The notes under the pieces are model-generated. The model saw only the letters and a program-made list of their open reading frames with translations. It was not told the DNA's origin and did not search any database. A program made the position numbers and the translations under genes. Below are positions 17,553 through 27,700 of a DNA stretch of 64,000 bases, one piece after another (the first letter of the stretch is position 1; each line of letters begins with the position of its first letter). Source of the stretch: Mesorhizobium loti CJ3sym (GTDB lineage: Bacteria > Pseudomonadota > Alphaproteobacteria > Rhizobiales > Rhizobiaceae). The stretch is taken from NCBI RefSeq assembly GCF_000472785.1, contig NZ_AXAL01000012.1:179870-243869 (forward strand). Reading direction: 5' to 3'.

Positions 17553-18823
17553 CCGAACTTGCCTGGATCAGCTCGGCGATCAGTGCTGCCCGTCCGCAGG
17601 CGATGGGTGCGCTGCTGCGCTATTTCCGCAATCTCGATACGGCGGAGGAAGCTTTCCAGGACGCGTGCCTGAGGGCGCTGAAGAACTGGCCGCAGAACGG
17701 GCCGCCGCGCGATCCGGCGGCCTGGCTGATCTTTGTCGGCCGCAACAGCGGCATCGATGCGGTGCGCAAGCGCGCCAAGCAGGCACCGATGCCGGAAGAA
17801 GACCAGATCTCCGATCTGGAAGATGCCGAGAGCGACATCGCCGAACGGCTGGATGGCGCGCATTACCGCGACGACATCTTGCGGCTGTTGTTCATCTGCT
17901 GCCATCCGGATCTGCCGGCAACGCAGCAGATCGCTGTCGCGCTGCGCATCGTCTCCGGTCTTACCGTCAAGCAGATCGCGCGTGCCTTCCTGGTTGGCGA
18001 GAGCGCCATGGAACAGCGCATCACCCGCGCCAAGGCGCGCATTGCTGACGCCGGTGTGCCATTCGAAACGCCAGGCTCTGTCGAGCGCTCGGAGCGGCTC
18101 GCGGCGGTTGCGGCCATGGTCTACCTGATCTTCAACGAAGGCTATTCGACCAACAGCGGCGAGGCGCCGGCTCGCGCGCCGCTATGCGAGGAGGCGATCC
18201 GGCTTGCCCGCCTGCTGCTGCGGCTGTTCCAGACCGAACCGGAAATCATGGGGCTGACGGCGTTGCTTTTGCTGCAGCACGCGCGCGCCCCGGCGCGTTT
18301 TGACGAAGACGGCGAGATCGTGCTGCTCGAGGACCAGGACCGTGGCCTGTGGAGCCGCAAGATGATCGACGAGGGACTGGCACTGGTCGACAAGGCCTTG
18401 CGTCATCGCAAGCCCGGCCCCTATCAGGTGCAGGCGGCGATTGCCGCGCTGCATGCGCGGGCCGAAAGGGCCGAGGATACCGACTGGGTGGAGATCGACC
18501 TGCTCTACCGCTTGCTCGAGCAGATGCAGCCCTCGCCGGTCATCACGCTCAACCGGGCGGTTGCGGTCTCCAAGGTGCGCGGACCGGCAGAGGCGCTCGC
18601 CATGATCGAGCCGTTGGAAGAAAGGCTTGCCGGCTATTTCCACTTCTTCGGCCTCAAGGGCGGGCTGCTGATGCAGCTCGACCGGGGCGAGGAGGCGCGT
18701 ATCGCCTTCGACCGCGCCATCGCGCTGGCCAATACGGCGGCTGAGGCAGCTCATATCCGCATGCATATCGACCGGCTGATGAAGGACGGCGCCGTACGCG
18801 CGCCGGCGAAAAAGGCGAACTGA
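17549..18823 (+). CDS. ECF42-type RNA polymerase sigma factor
   Basis: This 424-residue sigma factor has region 2 (YFRNLDTAEEAFQDACLRAL, then FVGRNSGIDAVRKRAK) and a region 4 helix-turn-helix (GLTVKQIARAFLVGESAMEQ, then RITRAKARI). A long helical C-terminal extension of about 220 residues includes VYLIFNEGYSTNSGEAP and TPR-like helices. The extension and the DGPF partner mark the ECF42 group, which lacks a classical anti-sigma factor; the extension is needed for activity in studied members. The start overlaps the DGPF stop. No anti-sigma gene is adjacent, which fits the group. Confidence 0.93.
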   Translation: MTELAWISSAISAARPQAMGALLRYFRNLDTAEEAFQDACLRALKNWPQNGPPRDPAAWLIFVGRNSGIDAVRKRAKQAPMPEEDQISDLEDAESDIAERLDGAHYRDDILRLLFICCHPDLPATQQIAVALRIVSGLTVKQIARAFLVGESAMEQRITRAKARIADAGVPFETPGSVERSERLAAVAAMVYLIFNEGYSTNSGEAPARAPLCEEAIRLARLLLRLFQTEPEIMGLTALLLLQHARAPARFDEDGEIVLLEDQDRGLWSRKMIDEGLALVDKALRHRKPGPYQVQAAIAALHARAERAEDTDWVEIDLLYRLLEQMQPSPVITLNRAVAVSKVRGPAEALAMIEPLEERLAGYFHFFGLKGGLLMQLDRGEEARIAFDRAIALANTAAEAAHIRMHIDRLMKDGAVRAPAKKAN

Positions 18824-18996
18824 GCGTCTTCTGGCTCAATCGTGTAACTTGGCCTTGGACCATGCCGGGGTGGCGATTTTCCCTTGAAACGAGTAATGCC
18901 ACGCCATGACTGTGCCTGAAGTGCCATTCGGCACGCGGGCGGCATGGCGCGGGGCTTTGACCCGACGCCATATGATCGGATCTGAAAGGGACAAAC

Positions 18997-20511
18997 ATGA
19001 CCATAGCGAAGGAAACGGCCGAGCTGCTTGCGAAACTGGGCGTAGCCAAGGACGGGCTGACCGGCGGCGATCTGATCGTGCGCAGCCCGGTGACGGGCGA
19101 GCAGATCGCGGCGCTGAAGACAATCTCGCCGGCCGATGCGGCCAAGACCATCGATGCCGCCCATAAGGCGTTCCAGTCCTGGCGGATGGTGCCGGGTCCA
19201 CGGCGCGGCGAGCTGGTGCGCCTGCTCGGCGAGGAACTGCGCCTCCACAAGGCCGAGCTTGGCCGGCTGGTATCGATCGAGGTCGGCAAGATCCCGTCCG
19301 AGGGACTGGGCGAAGTGCAGGAAATGATCGACATCTGCGACTTTGCCGTCGGTCTCTCCCGGCAATTGTACGGCTTGACCATTGCCACCGAGCGTCCGGG
19401 CCATCGCATGATGGAAACCTGGCATCCGCTGGGCGTGGTCGGCGTCATCTCGGCCTTCAACTTCCCGGTCGCGGTGTGGTCGTGGAACGCGGCGTTGGCG
19501 CTGGTCTGCGGCGACGCCGTGGTGTGGAAGCCGTCGGAAAAGACGCCGCTGACGGCGCTTGCCTGCGAGGCGATTTTTGCCCGCGCAGTGAAGCGTTTCG
19601 GTGCCGACGCGCCGCAGGGCCTCGCGCCCGTGCTGATCGGCGACCGCGCCGTCGGCGAGATCCTGGTCGACCATCCCAAGGTGCCGCTGGTCTCGGCCAC
19701 CGGCTCGACCCGCATGGGCAGGGATGTCGGGCCGCGCCTGGCCAAGCGCTTTGCCCGCGCCGTACTGGAGCTCGGCGGCAACAATGCCGGCATCGTCTGC
19801 CCGACCGCCGACCTTGATATGGCTTTGCGCGCCATCGCTTTTGGCGCCATGGGCACGGCAGGCCAGCGCTGCACGACACTACGCCGCCTGTTCGTGCATG
19901 ACGGCGTCTATGACGCCTTGGTTCCCCGTCTCAAGAAGGCTTACGAAAGCGTCTCGGTCGGCAACCCGCTGGAGACTTCCTCGCTGGTCGGGCCGCTGAT
20001 CGACAAGGTCGCCTTCGATGCCATGCAGAAGGCATTGAAGGAGGCCACCGCCCATGGCGGCAAGGTGACCGGCGGCACGCGGGTCGAGAACGGCCATCCC
20101 GATGCCTACTATGTGCATCCGGCGTTGGTCGAAATGCCGAAGCAGGTCTCGCCGGTGACGGAAGAGACCTTCGCGCCGATCCTCTATGTGATGAAATATT
20201 CTGATTTCGACGCCGTGCTCGACGAGCACAATGCGGTGGGTGCCGGCCTGTCGTCGTCGATCTTCACCCGCGACCTGCAGGAATCCGAGCGGTTCCTCGG
20301 TGTCGATGGTTCAGACTGCGGCATCGCCAACGTCAATATCGGCACATCCGGAGCCGAGATCGGCGGTGCCTTTGGCGGCGAGAAGGAAACCGGCGGTGGC
20401 CGCGAGAGCGGCTCCGATGCGTGGAAGGCCTATATGCGCCGCGCCACCAACACGGTGAACTATTCCAAGGCGCTGCCGCTTGCCCAGGGCGTCTCATTCG
20501 ACATCGATTGA
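18997..20511 (+). CDS. amaB: ALDH7-family aldehyde dehydrogenase (probable L-piperidine-6-carboxylate dehydrogenase)
   Basis: The 504-residue enzyme is an NAD-dependent aldehyde dehydrogenase with catalytic Cys292 (GTAGQRCTTLRRLF) and general base Glu258 (VLELGGNNAGI). GGNNAG and the ending RRATNTVNYSKALPLAQGV are signatures of the ALDH7/antiquitin group, which oxidises alpha-aminoadipic semialdehyde in equilibrium with piperidine-6-carboxylate. This is a step of lysine catabolism by the pipecolate/aminoadipate route, and a glutaryl-CoA dehydrogenase lies 12 kb upstream. Betaine-aldehyde-like activity is an alternative. GAAAGGGA precedes the ATG, and the gene is followed by a terminator-like hairpin. 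Confidence 0.88.
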   Translation: MTIAKETAELLAKLGVAKDGLTGGDLIVRSPVTGEQIAALKTISPADAAKTIDAAHKAFQSWRMVPGPRRGELVRLLGEELRLHKAELGRLVSIEVGKIPSEGLGEVQEMIDICDFAVGLSRQLYGLTIATERPGHRMMETWHPLGVVGVISAFNFPVAVWSWNAALALVCGDAVVWKPSEKTPLTALACEAIFARAVKRFGADAPQGLAPVLIGDRAVGEILVDHPKVPLVSATGSTRMGRDVGPRLAKRFARAVLELGGNNAGIVCPTADLDMALRAIAFGAMGTAGQRCTTLRRLFVHDGVYDALVPRLKKAYESVSVGNPLETSSLVGPLIDKVAFDAMQKALKEATAHGGKVTGGTRVENGHPDAYYVHPALVEMPKQVSPVTEETFAPILYVMKYSDFDAVLDEHNAVGAGLSSSIFTRDLQESERFLGVDGSDCGIANVNIGTSGAEIGGAFGGEKETGGGRESGSDAWKAYMRRATNTVNYSKALPLAQGVSFDID

Positions 20512-20591
20512 GAACGCCGGGGCCTGTTTCTCGCAGGTGCGCGTGTTACCGGCGATCAGTCTATGTACATGACGGGCCGCAGACGGCTGTG

Positions 20592-20631
20592 ACGCTGGAC
20601 AGCTTCTGACGCTTGTCCAGCGTAGGCTTTT
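20592..20631 (+). terminator. Probable intrinsic terminator after amaB
   Basis: ACGCTGGACA and TGTCCAGCGT form a perfect 10-bp stem around a 12-base loop, ending at 20623, with TTTT at 20628-20631 and a T6 run a little further on. It lies 80 bp after the amaB stop. The T run begins a few bases from the stem, so strength is uncertain. Confidence 0.45.
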
Positions 20632-20747
20632 CGTAACGTTTTTTCATTCAGGTCCCTCTCCAATCATAGCGCCGTGCATGGCGGCAATTGGAGTGCTAGC
20701 GGGCATAACGGATTCGTGCATCCCCCCCACGGGGGACGTCGTACCGT

Positions 20748-21614
20748 CTAGCGGCCTGCCGTCGAACCAAAGGCTTCGAAGAAGGCGGCATCGATGATGG
20801 CCAGTTTCACGGCCTGGGCGGTCATGTATTCCCCGTAGAAATCGCGTGACACCCACATCACCGAATTGCCTCGTTGGCCGAGCCAGCCGATGCTGCCGAG
20901 GTCTTCGGCATCGCGCAGCTTGCGCGCCAGATGGGTTCGCGACAGCTTGAGCCATTTGGCGAAGTCGCCGATCGACAGGATACCCGTCTGGATACGGTCG
21001 AGGCCGGCATGGTCCGGATCGACGCCCGCTATCAGCCAGTCCATGACGACGCCGCCATTGTTGAGCCAGGTGAACAGGGAAAACGTCTGCTTGGGCTCAC
21101 GCACCGGATTGGACGAGAGCAAGCCATCGGCAATCCCCGGCTGCACCATGGCCAGCGCGTCCGGCCGTGCCAGGAACATGGCCAGGCGGTTCGCACCGTC
21201 GAGACTGTCCAGCGTATGCAGATGTGCCATCAGCCAGCGGGTAACCGGCTCCAGCGAGGCCACCGACGGGTGCAGAGGGCGGATGCGGCCGTCCTGTGTC
21301 GCGGGCGCATATTCGATGAAACCGTAGTGCAGCATTTCCTTGATGAAAGCGTCGGCGGTGTTGCGGCTGGCCACATCATTCTGGCGGATGACGTCGATGA
21401 AACGTGCCGCCGTCAGTTCCTTGCGATAGTCGTCGGGCTCGCGCCTGAAATACAAAGCGAGACCGATATGCGCCATCAGCCAGCGTTGCTGCGTGGCGAA
21501 CACCGAGGAAAGCCGCGGGTTCGTCTCATAGGTCTGGTTCATCGCCTGCGCCTGGACGCGGACACAGCGATGCAGTGCCGGATGGCCGGCAATTTCCTCC
21601 AACGTCAGCGCCAT
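20748..21614 (-). CDS. Putative helix-turn-helix regulator, paralogue 1
   Basis: The family of this 288-residue protein is not recognised. It is clearly paralogous to the gene immediately upstream on the same strand. Both start MAL(T/N)LE(E/D)IAGHPALHR and share NTADAFIKEMLHYG/N and WLNNGG(V/I)VMDWL. Both carry a near-identical C-terminal segment SIGDFAKWLKLSRTHL followed by the R/KLR and WLGQRG.SVMWVS elements, which reads like a winged helix-turn-helix (DFAKWLKLSRTHLARKLRDA). No signal peptide or membrane segment is seen. Its place beside a divergent two-partner secretion locus suggests control of that locus, but this is inference. GGGGGAGA precedes the ATG. Confidence 0.62.
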   Translation of the reverse strand: MALTLEEIAGHPALHRCVRVQAQAMNQTYETNPRLSSVFATQQRWLMAHIGLALYFRREPDDYRKELTAARFIDVIRQNDVASRNTADAFIKEMLHYGFIEYAPATQDGRIRPLHPSVASLEPVTRWLMAHLHTLDSLDGANRLAMFLARPDALAMVQPGIADGLLSSNPVREPKQTFSLFTWLNNGGVVMDWLIAGVDPDHAGLDRIQTGILSIGDFAKWLKLSRTHLARKLRDAEDLGSIGWLGQRGNSVMWVSRDFYGEYMTAQAVKLAIIDAAFFEAFGSTAGR

Positions 21615-21661
21615 TCTCCCCCGCTGCGATAAGCCCCCTTGCCGCGAAGACGCAAAAATAC

Positions 21662-21690
21662 ATTTTCAGCCTTCGCTGCCTGTGTCCAGA
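21662..21690 (-). promoter_or_regulatory. Conserved motif upstream of paralogue 1
   Basis: Read on the minus strand, TCTGGACACAGG followed by a GAAGGCTGAAAAT stretch recurs almost unchanged upstream of the second paralogue (22666-22695). Conservation outside coding sequence suggests a shared promoter or operator kept after duplication. The factor is unknown; it could be autoregulation. Confidence 0.4.
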
Positions 21691-21751
21691 CGCTGGCTGC
21701 GAATAGTGGTTGAATGTGTACAGTGAGCGTAAGTTGCCGAAGTGGCGCTGC

Positions 21752-22666
21752 TCAGCAGCCGCCCGGCAATGGCGGAAAACAGGCTTCGAAGGCGCTGTCG
21801 ACAACGGCCAGCTTGGCGGCCTGGACGGTCATGTATTCCTCGTAGAACCCGTGCGACACCCACATCACCGAATGGCCGCGCTGGCCAAGCCAGCCAATGC
21901 TGCCGAGTTCCTCTGCGGTGCGCAGTTTGCGGCCAAGATGGGTCCGCGACAGCTTGAGCCATTTGGCGAAGTCGCCGATCGAAACCACGCTGGTCGGAAT
22001 CCGCTCCAGGCCGGCATGGTCGGGATCGATGCCCGACATCAGCCAGTCCATGACGATACCGCCATTGTTGAGCCAGATGAAAAGCGAAAAGGTCTGGTTG
22101 GGTTCGCGCACCGGCTTTGAGGCAAGCAGGCCGTCGGCCACCAGGGGCTGCAGCGTGGCCAGCATGTCAGGCCGGCCCAGATATCTGGCCAGCCGGTCGC
22201 CGCCATCGATATGGTCGAGCGTGCGCAGATGGGCAACCACCCAGCCGGTGAATCTCTCAATGGTGGCCGCCGTTGGCTGCAGGGGATGCGTGCGACCATC
22301 CCCGCCCGCGACATACTCGGCGATGTTGTAGTGCAGCATCTCCTTGATGAAGGCGTCCGCTGTGTTGCGGCTGGCGACCGCGTTCTTGTGCACGACCTCG
22401 ATGAAACGCGATACGGTCAATTCCTTGCGGCGGTCGTTCGGGTCGCGCCTGAAGTGCATGGCAAGGCCGACGTGACCCATCAGCCAGCGCTGCTGTGTGG
22501 CAAAAATGGAAGCCAGACGCGGGCTCTCCTCATAGATCCGGATCAACGCCAGCGACTGCTCCTGAACGAAGCGATGCAACGCCGGATGGCCGGCAATATC
22601 TTCCAAATTCAGCGCCATCCTCCTGCTCTTCCGAGTCAACTCCGACAGCAGAGTTTCGTTGCCCAT
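21752..22666 (-). CDS. Putative helix-turn-helix regulator, paralogue 2
   Basis: This protein of 304 residues from the first ATG, or 288 from the alternative ATG at 22618, is the partner of the gene at 20748-21614. Alignment by eye shows identity along the whole length, strongest in the C-terminal SIGDFAKWLKLSRTHLGRKL segment, a likely DNA-binding helix-turn-helix. The paralogue begins at the residue matching 22618 (MALNLEDIAGHPALHRF), where AGGAGG abuts the ATG; the 22666 start has AAGG at a better distance. Both remain possible. It is divergent from the tpsB transporter gene with about 310 bp between, suggesting regulation of secretion genes, unproven. Confidence 0.62.
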   Translation of the reverse strand: MGNETLLSELTRKSRRMALNLEDIAGHPALHRFVQEQSLALIRIYEESPRLASIFATQQRWLMGHVGLAMHFRRDPNDRRKELTVSRFIEVVHKNAVASRNTADAFIKEMLHYNIAEYVAGGDGRTHPLQPTAATIERFTGWVVAHLRTLDHIDGGDRLARYLGRPDMLATLQPLVADGLLASKPVREPNQTFSLFIWLNNGGIVMDWLMSGIDPDHAGLERIPTSVVSIGDFAKWLKLSRTHLGRKLRTAEELGSIGWLGQRGHSVMWVSHGFYEEYMTVQAAKLAVVDSAFEACFPPLPGGC

Positions 22667-22695
22667 TTTTCAACCTTCAACACCTGTGTCCAGAG
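22666..22695 (-). promoter_or_regulatory. Conserved motif upstream of paralogue 2
   Basis: This is the second copy of the TCTGGACACAGG / GAAGGTTGAAAAAT motif, here directly in front of the 22666 ATG. Compared with the copy at 21662-21690 it differs at a few positions and one length change. Its closeness to the start suggests it may also contain a ribosome binding site (GAAGG). Confidence 0.4.
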
Positions 22696-22977
22696 GTACC
22701 AAATGCCGAGGACAGGACCGGTCAAAGTGCGACAGGTTGGCGGCGCAACTTGCTAACTGATTGCTATAGCTTGGAAAACCCCTCCCAATAATAGTCAGCC
22801 GAACCGCCGCCCGTTGAATTGACCTTCATAAGGGCCAGGCATAGTTTCCGCCTCATCCGACCGGCGGGGGCACGCCTTTCGGACAAGAGTGCAGACCAAC
22901 CGTGGTTTTGACGAGCGATGAGACATCGCGCGGCGGCGAAGCTTTGCCGCGTTCTACTTCGAAATGCGAGTGATTGA
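22696..22977. other. Divergent intergenic region between regulator and TPS operon
   Basis: This region must hold the promoters for the tpsB-tpsA operon and the divergent regulator. I see no clear sigma-70 pair, sigma-54 site or strong hairpin. A short AT-rich patch lies around 22760-22800. No ORF with coding character is present. Confidence 0.4.
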
Positions 22978-24768
22978 GTGAACTATCGAAAGAAGATCGC
23001 GATTGGCAAAAATGCCGACGGTCCGCCTGTTTTCGGCGGGTCGTCGGCGCGTCGAACATGGCTGGCCGTGTTGGCCGCCTCGGCATGCCTGTCGGTTCAG
23101 TCGGGTGCATTCGCCCAGACCGCCAGCCAGATCACGCCGCCAAGCTTCCGGCCGCCGTCGCAAGCCAGCACGGCAGGCGTCTCCATCCCAGAGGGTTCGG
23201 GCCTCGAGGCGCCGGCGGGTGCCGAAAAGCTCAAGGTCAAGCTCAGGGATGTCAGTGTCGAAGGTGGCCTGCCCGAGATGGCCGAGGCGACGCGCAAGAT
23301 CGTCGCTGGCCTTGCCCATCGCACGGTGACGGCGGCGGAGATATTTGCCGCGGCGCGGGCGCTGGAGACCGCATATGGCCGCGCCGGCTACGCGCTGGTT
23401 CGGGTCGTGCTGCCAGCGCAGAAGCTCAACGATGGCGCACGGCTCAGGCTCGTCGTCATCGACGGTTATCTGGAGCGGATCGACACCAGCAACCTGCCCG
23501 TGCGCATACGCGGACGGGTCGAGGCAACGCTTTCGCCGCTGGTCGGGCAAAAAAGCATCAAGCTGTCGGCGATCGAGCGCAAGCTGCTTTTGGCCGGCGA
23601 CACACCAGGCGCCAGGTTGCGCTCGACCTTGCAGGCCGGCACCGTGAAGGGCGCCAGCGTGCTGGTCATCGACGGAAAATACCGTCCGATAGGTGGCCAG
23701 GTGACCGTGGATAACTCGCTGTCGCCGTCGCTGCAGCGCTGGTCGACAGGTGTCGGCGTCGACTTCAACTCACTGCTTGGCCTGGGCGAACTCATCTATG
23801 TGCGCGCTGGGGGCTATCCCAATGGTGGCGAAAATGGCGTCTTCACCGACGGTCCACGCAACCGCAACTATGCCGCCGGCATCGTCCTGCCGATCGGCTA
23901 TGACGGGCTGACCCTCAATCTGGAAGCGACCCGCACACGCGCCAACCCGACCGCCGAACCCGGCACGCTCGGCTTCGGCAGTGAATTCGAGCGTTATTCG
24001 GCCAGGCTTCGCTATCCCTGGATCCGCAGCCGCGAACTGACCATCAGCAGCGAGCTCTCTTTCGACGCGCAGAACGATTTTCTTAATGCGGTGACGCCGA
24101 TCTCGCTGCCGATCGCCGAGGATCGGCTCAGGATCGTCAGGTTCGGCACGGACGCGACCTGGTTCACGCCGCTCGGCGGGGTCTTCACCGGCAATGTCGT
24201 GGCCTCGTTCGGTATTGACGGGCTCGGTGCGCGCTCCGCCGCCGACGCCACACCGTTGCTGCCGCTGTCGCGGCAGGGGGCGGACGCCGCCTTCCAGAAG
24301 CTGGAGGTCCAGGCCAGCTACAGCCAGCCGCTGGCCGCCCATCTCGGTCTCGATCTCTATGCCCGCGCGCAGACCTCGTTCGGCAAGCCGCTGCTGCAGT
24401 CGGAGCAGATCGGCCTGGTCGGCGCCAACGGCCTGTCGAGCTTCGACGCCGGCGCCCTGCAAGGTGATTCCGGCTATGTGGTGCGCGGCGAGGTGTCCTC
24501 GCCATGGTACGTGCCGTTCACCGGCGGCATCGTCTGGCTGTCGCCCTATGTCTTCGGCGCCGTTGGCCAGGTCCATCTCGAAATGCCGACCGCGCTGGAA
24601 AGCGCCAGCATTGTCGGTGCGTCCTATGGCCTTGGTCTCAAGATCGGCACCGCACTGGCCGCCGATGCCACCAATGCCAGCCTGACGCTGGAATGGGGCC
24701 GCCAGCATCGCGATGACCATGTCCCGATCAGCGACCGCTTTTCGCTCTCCGGCGCTATCCAGTTCTAG
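22978..24768 (+). CDS. TpsB outer-membrane transporter (ShlB/FhaC/HecB family)
   Basis: This 596-residue protein is the transporter of a two-partner secretion system and should form a 16-stranded barrel with periplasmic POTRA domains. A long signal sequence (basic start, then TWLAVLAASACLSVQSGAFA) ends near residue 47, followed by a Pro/Ser-rich linker. POTRA-like segments (KLKVKLRDVSVEGG, AYGRAGYALVRVVLPAQKLN, GARLRLVVIDGYLERI) occupy about 80-230, and the barrel region (GQVTVDNSLSPSLQRWSTGV onward) reaches a C-terminal aromatic residue, SGAIQF. The start is GTG 22978 with a weak ribosome binding site. The TpsA substrate gene starts two bases after its stop. Confidence 0.92.
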   Translation: MNYRKKIAIGKNADGPPVFGGSSARRTWLAVLAASACLSVQSGAFAQTASQITPPSFRPPSQASTAGVSIPEGSGLEAPAGAEKLKVKLRDVSVEGGLPEMAEATRKIVAGLAHRTVTAAEIFAAARALETAYGRAGYALVRVVLPAQKLNDGARLRLVVIDGYLERIDTSNLPVRIRGRVEATLSPLVGQKSIKLSAIERKLLLAGDTPGARLRSTLQAGTVKGASVLVIDGKYRPIGGQVTVDNSLSPSLQRWSTGVGVDFNSLLGLGELIYVRAGGYPNGGENGVFTDGPRNRNYAAGIVLPIGYDGLTLNLEATRTRANPTAEPGTLGFGSEFERYSARLRYPWIRSRELTISSELSFDAQNDFLNAVTPISLPIAEDRLRIVRFGTDATWFTPLGGVFTGNVVASFGIDGLGARSAADATPLLPLSRQGADAAFQKLEVQASYSQPLAAHLGLDLYARAQTSFGKPLLQSEQIGLVGANGLSSFDAGALQGDSGYVVRGEVSSPWYVPFTGGIVWLSPYVFGAVGQVHLEMPTALESASIVGASYGLGLKIGTALAADATNASLTLEWGRQHRDDHVPISDRFSLSGAIQF

Positions 24769-24770
24769 GT

Positions 24771-27700
24771 ATGAGCATGCAACGCCAGCCTCTCTCACCG
24801 CGCAATCTCAACCGCACCAGCGCACCGCTGATGGCGCTGCTGCTGGCGTCGACGGCGCTTGTCGGGTTCACGTCGGCGCGGGCGCAGGAACTGCCGACCG
24901 GCGGCAGTGTTGCGTCCGGCGGCGTCACCATCTCCAATCCGTCGTCATCGCAGCTCAGCATCAAGCAGTCGACCAGCTCGGCCATCGTCAACTGGCAGAG
25001 TTTTTCGATCGGCGCCGGCGCGACCGTCAACATCGACCAGCCGACGTCGACCTCGACTATGCTCAACCGCGTCACTGGTGGCACCAGGTCGACCATCGCT
25101 GGCCAACTCAACGCCAATGGCCAAGTGTTCCTGGTCAATCCCAATGGCATTGCCATCTCCAAGACCGGCAAGGTCAGCGCCGCCGGCTTTGTCGGCTCCT
25201 CGCTCGACATCAGCGATGATGACTTCAAGGCGGGCAAGCTGCAGTTCCAGGGCAAGGGCGCTTCGGCGGCCGTCTCCAACGAAGGCTCCATTTCGATCGG
25301 CCGCGGCGGCTATGCGGCGCTGATCGGCGGCAGCGTCGACAATGCGGGATCGATCAGCGTGCCGCTCGGCAAGGTCGGACTGGGCTCCGGCGAGAAGGCG
25401 ACGCTCGATCTCTCCGGCGACGGCTTTTTGCAGGTTTCTGTGCCGACCAAGGCCGATGGCAGCAGCGCGCTGGTTGGCAATTCCGGCTTGATCAGCGCCG
25501 ATGGCGGGACGGTCGAACTCAAGGCCGCGGCGGTGCGCGATGCCGCACGCCAGGCGGTCAAGATGTCTGGTGTCATCGAAGCCCGCACCGTGTCGGGTCA
25601 ATCGGGCGCCATTGTGCTCGGCGGCGATGAAGGGCCTGTCGAAATCACAGGCACGCTCGATGCCTCAGCGAAGAGCGGCGGCAAGGGCGGCAAGATCACG
25701 GTCACCGGCCGCAAGCTGAAACTCAAGCATGCCGTCATCGATGCCTCGGGCAAGCACGGCGGCGGCACCGTCAAGATCGGCGGCGACAAGCAAGGTTCCG
25801 GCAGCTTGCAGCGCGCGGCAACGACCGAGGTCGATGCAGCCACGACAATCAACGCCGACGCCACCGGCACCGGCGATGGCGGCATCGTGATCGTCTGGTC
25901 CGACGAGCAGACGAATTTCGCCGGCAAGATTTCGGCTCGCGGTGGCGAGGATGGCGGCAATGGCGGCTTCACGGAAGTGTCGGGCAAGCAGCACCTCGAT
26001 TACACCGGTGAGGTCGACCTGCGCGCCCGCTTCGGCGACACCGGCGATCTTCTGCTCGATCCCTACAACGTCACCATCTCGAACGCTGTCGGCAACACTG
26101 GCGGCAGTTTCTCGGCCAACACCAATGACAGCGTCATCAACGTCACCACGTTGCAGAACCAGCTGGCGCTGGCCAATGTCACCATCTCGACGGGCAGCGG
26201 CGGTTCGCAGGCCGGCGACATCACCATCGCCGCGCCGATCAGCTGGAACACCAACACGCTGACGCTCAACGCCTATCATTCGATCGTCTTCAATGTGAAC
26301 GCCATGATCGGCGGTGTCGGCGGACTTTCGCTGGTCACCAACAATGGCGGTAGCGGCGGCACGATCTCCTATGCGCTCGGCGCGGAGATCACTTTCACGG
26401 GCACGCAAGGGGCCCAGGCGCTGTCGATTAACGGCCTGGGCTACACGCTGATCTACGACGTCAACCAGCTGCAGGCGATCAACAGCGGCCTCACTGGAAG
26501 CTATGCGCTGGCGAAGAACATCGATGCCAGCGCCACGTCGGGCTGGAACAGCGGTCTCGGCTTCATATCGTTGGGCACCGACGGCAACAGCAATATTCTG
26601 AACACCAATGGCTTCACCGGAACCTTCGACGGGCTTGGCCATGCCGTCGACAAACTGTCGGTGACGCAGCCAACCGCCCAATATGTCGGCCTGTTCGGCT
26701 TTGTCGGCGCCGGCGGGCTTGTCCAGAATATCGGCGTCACCAATGCAACGGTCCGCGGGTTCAGGACGCTCGGCGGGATCGTGGGCTATAATGCGGGCAC
26801 GTTGACCCAGAGTTATTCGAGCGGCCAGATATACGTAACGCAATATGGCAGCACATCCGGCGGCCTCATCGGCGAAAATGATGGCGCACTTTCGGACAGC
26901 TTCTCCACCGTTGTTGTCAATGCGCGTGACAGTAACAGCGCTGGCGGAGCGGTGGGCTTCAACAATTTCGGAACCATCGATCGCGTCTATGCCATGGGCG
27001 CCGTCGATGGCGGCAGCGCGGGCGCCAATGCCGGCGGTCTCGTCGGGGTGAACTATGGCTACTCGTTCGTCGGCCAGGGTGGCAGGATCACCGACAGCTA
27101 CTCGACCGGTGCAGTCAGTGGCGGGTGGAATGTCGGAGCATTCATAGGCAACAATCTCTATGACGGCACGATCACCGGCGCCTATGACACGTCGACATCC
27201 GGTCCCTACAACACCTCATCGTCAGCCAAGCCTGCCATCGGCGGCGGCACCACGGGTCCCAATGTCAATATCGTAGGATTGTCGACCGCCAGCTTCCAGA
27301 ATGGCGGCCTGAGCGGCCTCAGCGCCGCCTATGGCGGTGGTGCGGGTGGCCTCTACCCCTATCTCAAGGCATTCTACCCGAACGGCGCACAGGCGGTCTC
27401 CGGCATTGCCTACAGGGACGCCGGCAACACACCGCTGATTTCCGGCACCGGCCAACCCTTTTATACAAAGAATCCCGGCCTCGTTAGCGCCGTCTCCAAC
27501 GGCGTCTCCCTCGGCACTGTGTCCACCGGCGTTAATGGCTATTATTACATCGTGGTGCCGACCGGTCAGATTTCCGGCAGCGTGCTCGCCTTTACGACTG
27601 CCGACATCGATCCGGACAACAGCTCAGGCGCCAGGAACGGCGTCACGTTCCGAACCGGCGTTTCCGGAAATGCTGCCAACCTGAACGTGTATGGCGACTG

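Noticed and set aside
20644..21962. Two similar minus-strand frames (MAQAVA... type)
   Set aside because: They are alternate-frame readings of the paralogous regulator genes; their similarity reflects that duplication.
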